A program made the translations under genes and the position numbers. This document shows, one piece after another, positions 50,727 to 50,727 of a DNA stretch of 50,727 nt. Source of the stretch: Burkholderiaceae bacterium (GTDB lineage: Bacteria; Pseudomonadota; Gammaproteobacteria; Burkholderiales; Burkholderiaceae); assembly GCA_023266335.1 (NCBI GenBank), contig JAHFQJ010000015.1:1-50727 (forward strand), given 5' to 3'. Below the pieces are notes generated by a model. That model saw only the letters and a list, made by a program, of their open reading frames with translations. It did no database searches and was not told where the DNA came from. How positions within the stretch are numbered: position 1 is the first letter of the stretch; every line of letters begins with the position of its first letter.

Positions 50727-50727
50727 A

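Overview
The window is very AT-rich (by eye near 30% GC) and looks like the chromosome of a low-GC, host-associated Betaproteobacterium. The evidence is the gshB / mannose-type EIIA / HPr cluster, the malate dehydrogenase type shared by beta-proteobacteria and actinobacteria, an alaA-type aminotransferase followed by hom, and an intracellular PhaZ-type polyhydroxyalkanoate depolymerase with a cysteine nucleophile. The species cannot be named from sequence reading alone.

Region 1 (1 to about 15,330) is a lambda-like prophage, cut by the left window edge. Its minus strand reads O-like and P-like replication proteins, a small nuclease, a Q-like regulator, a tail Z-like protein, terminase small and large subunits, a gpW-like joiner fused to an extra N-terminal domain, portal, a protease-capsid fusion, and two small head-completion genes. 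The next tail gene is broken after 25 codons by the end of an insertion sequence at the left edge. The plus strand carries a CI-like repressor, an LRV-like gene with a von Willebrand A gene (probable cargo), two DUF4224-like paralogues, a small membrane protein, a YopX-like protein and a tyrosine integrase. Thirteen GTATCA boxes inside the O-like gene mark a probable origin.

Region 2 (about 15,330-29,454) is a second mobile island devoted to defence. It starts with an Abi_2/AbiF-like HEPN protein preceded by a compact hairpin RNA with its own consensus promoter and intrinsic terminator. Next come a BrnA antitoxin with only the tail of its BrnT toxin, and a type III restriction-modification operon. 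That operon has an intact methyltransferase and an OLD-like ATPase plus Toprim-like pair nested between mod and res; res is broken by a 111-bp MITE and by a separate small deletion. After it lie a 616-residue protein I do not recognise, a SpoVG-like protein, a zinc-finger tyrosine recombinase and a large serine recombinase whose last codons are encoded by the 3' half of a tRNA-Asn gene.

Region 3 (29,455-50,727) is ordinary chromosome: metE, a histidine-decarboxylase-like gene, phaZ, two envelope-glycan genes, mnmE, def-anmK, mdh, an alaA-like gene, hom, a SCO1-type gene, corA-trmD, gshB, an EIIA gene, ptsH and truA. Its intergenic spaces hold at least four copies of an 88-129 bp Correia-like repeat ending in TATACTAAT. 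At the right edge a cysteine-rich reading frame is split by a run of nine G, a likely phase-variation switch.

The candidates most worth follow-up as new biology are the Abi protein with its linked hairpin RNA, the ATPase/Toprim pair inside the type III operon, the unknown 616-residue gene in the same island, and the poly-G locus.
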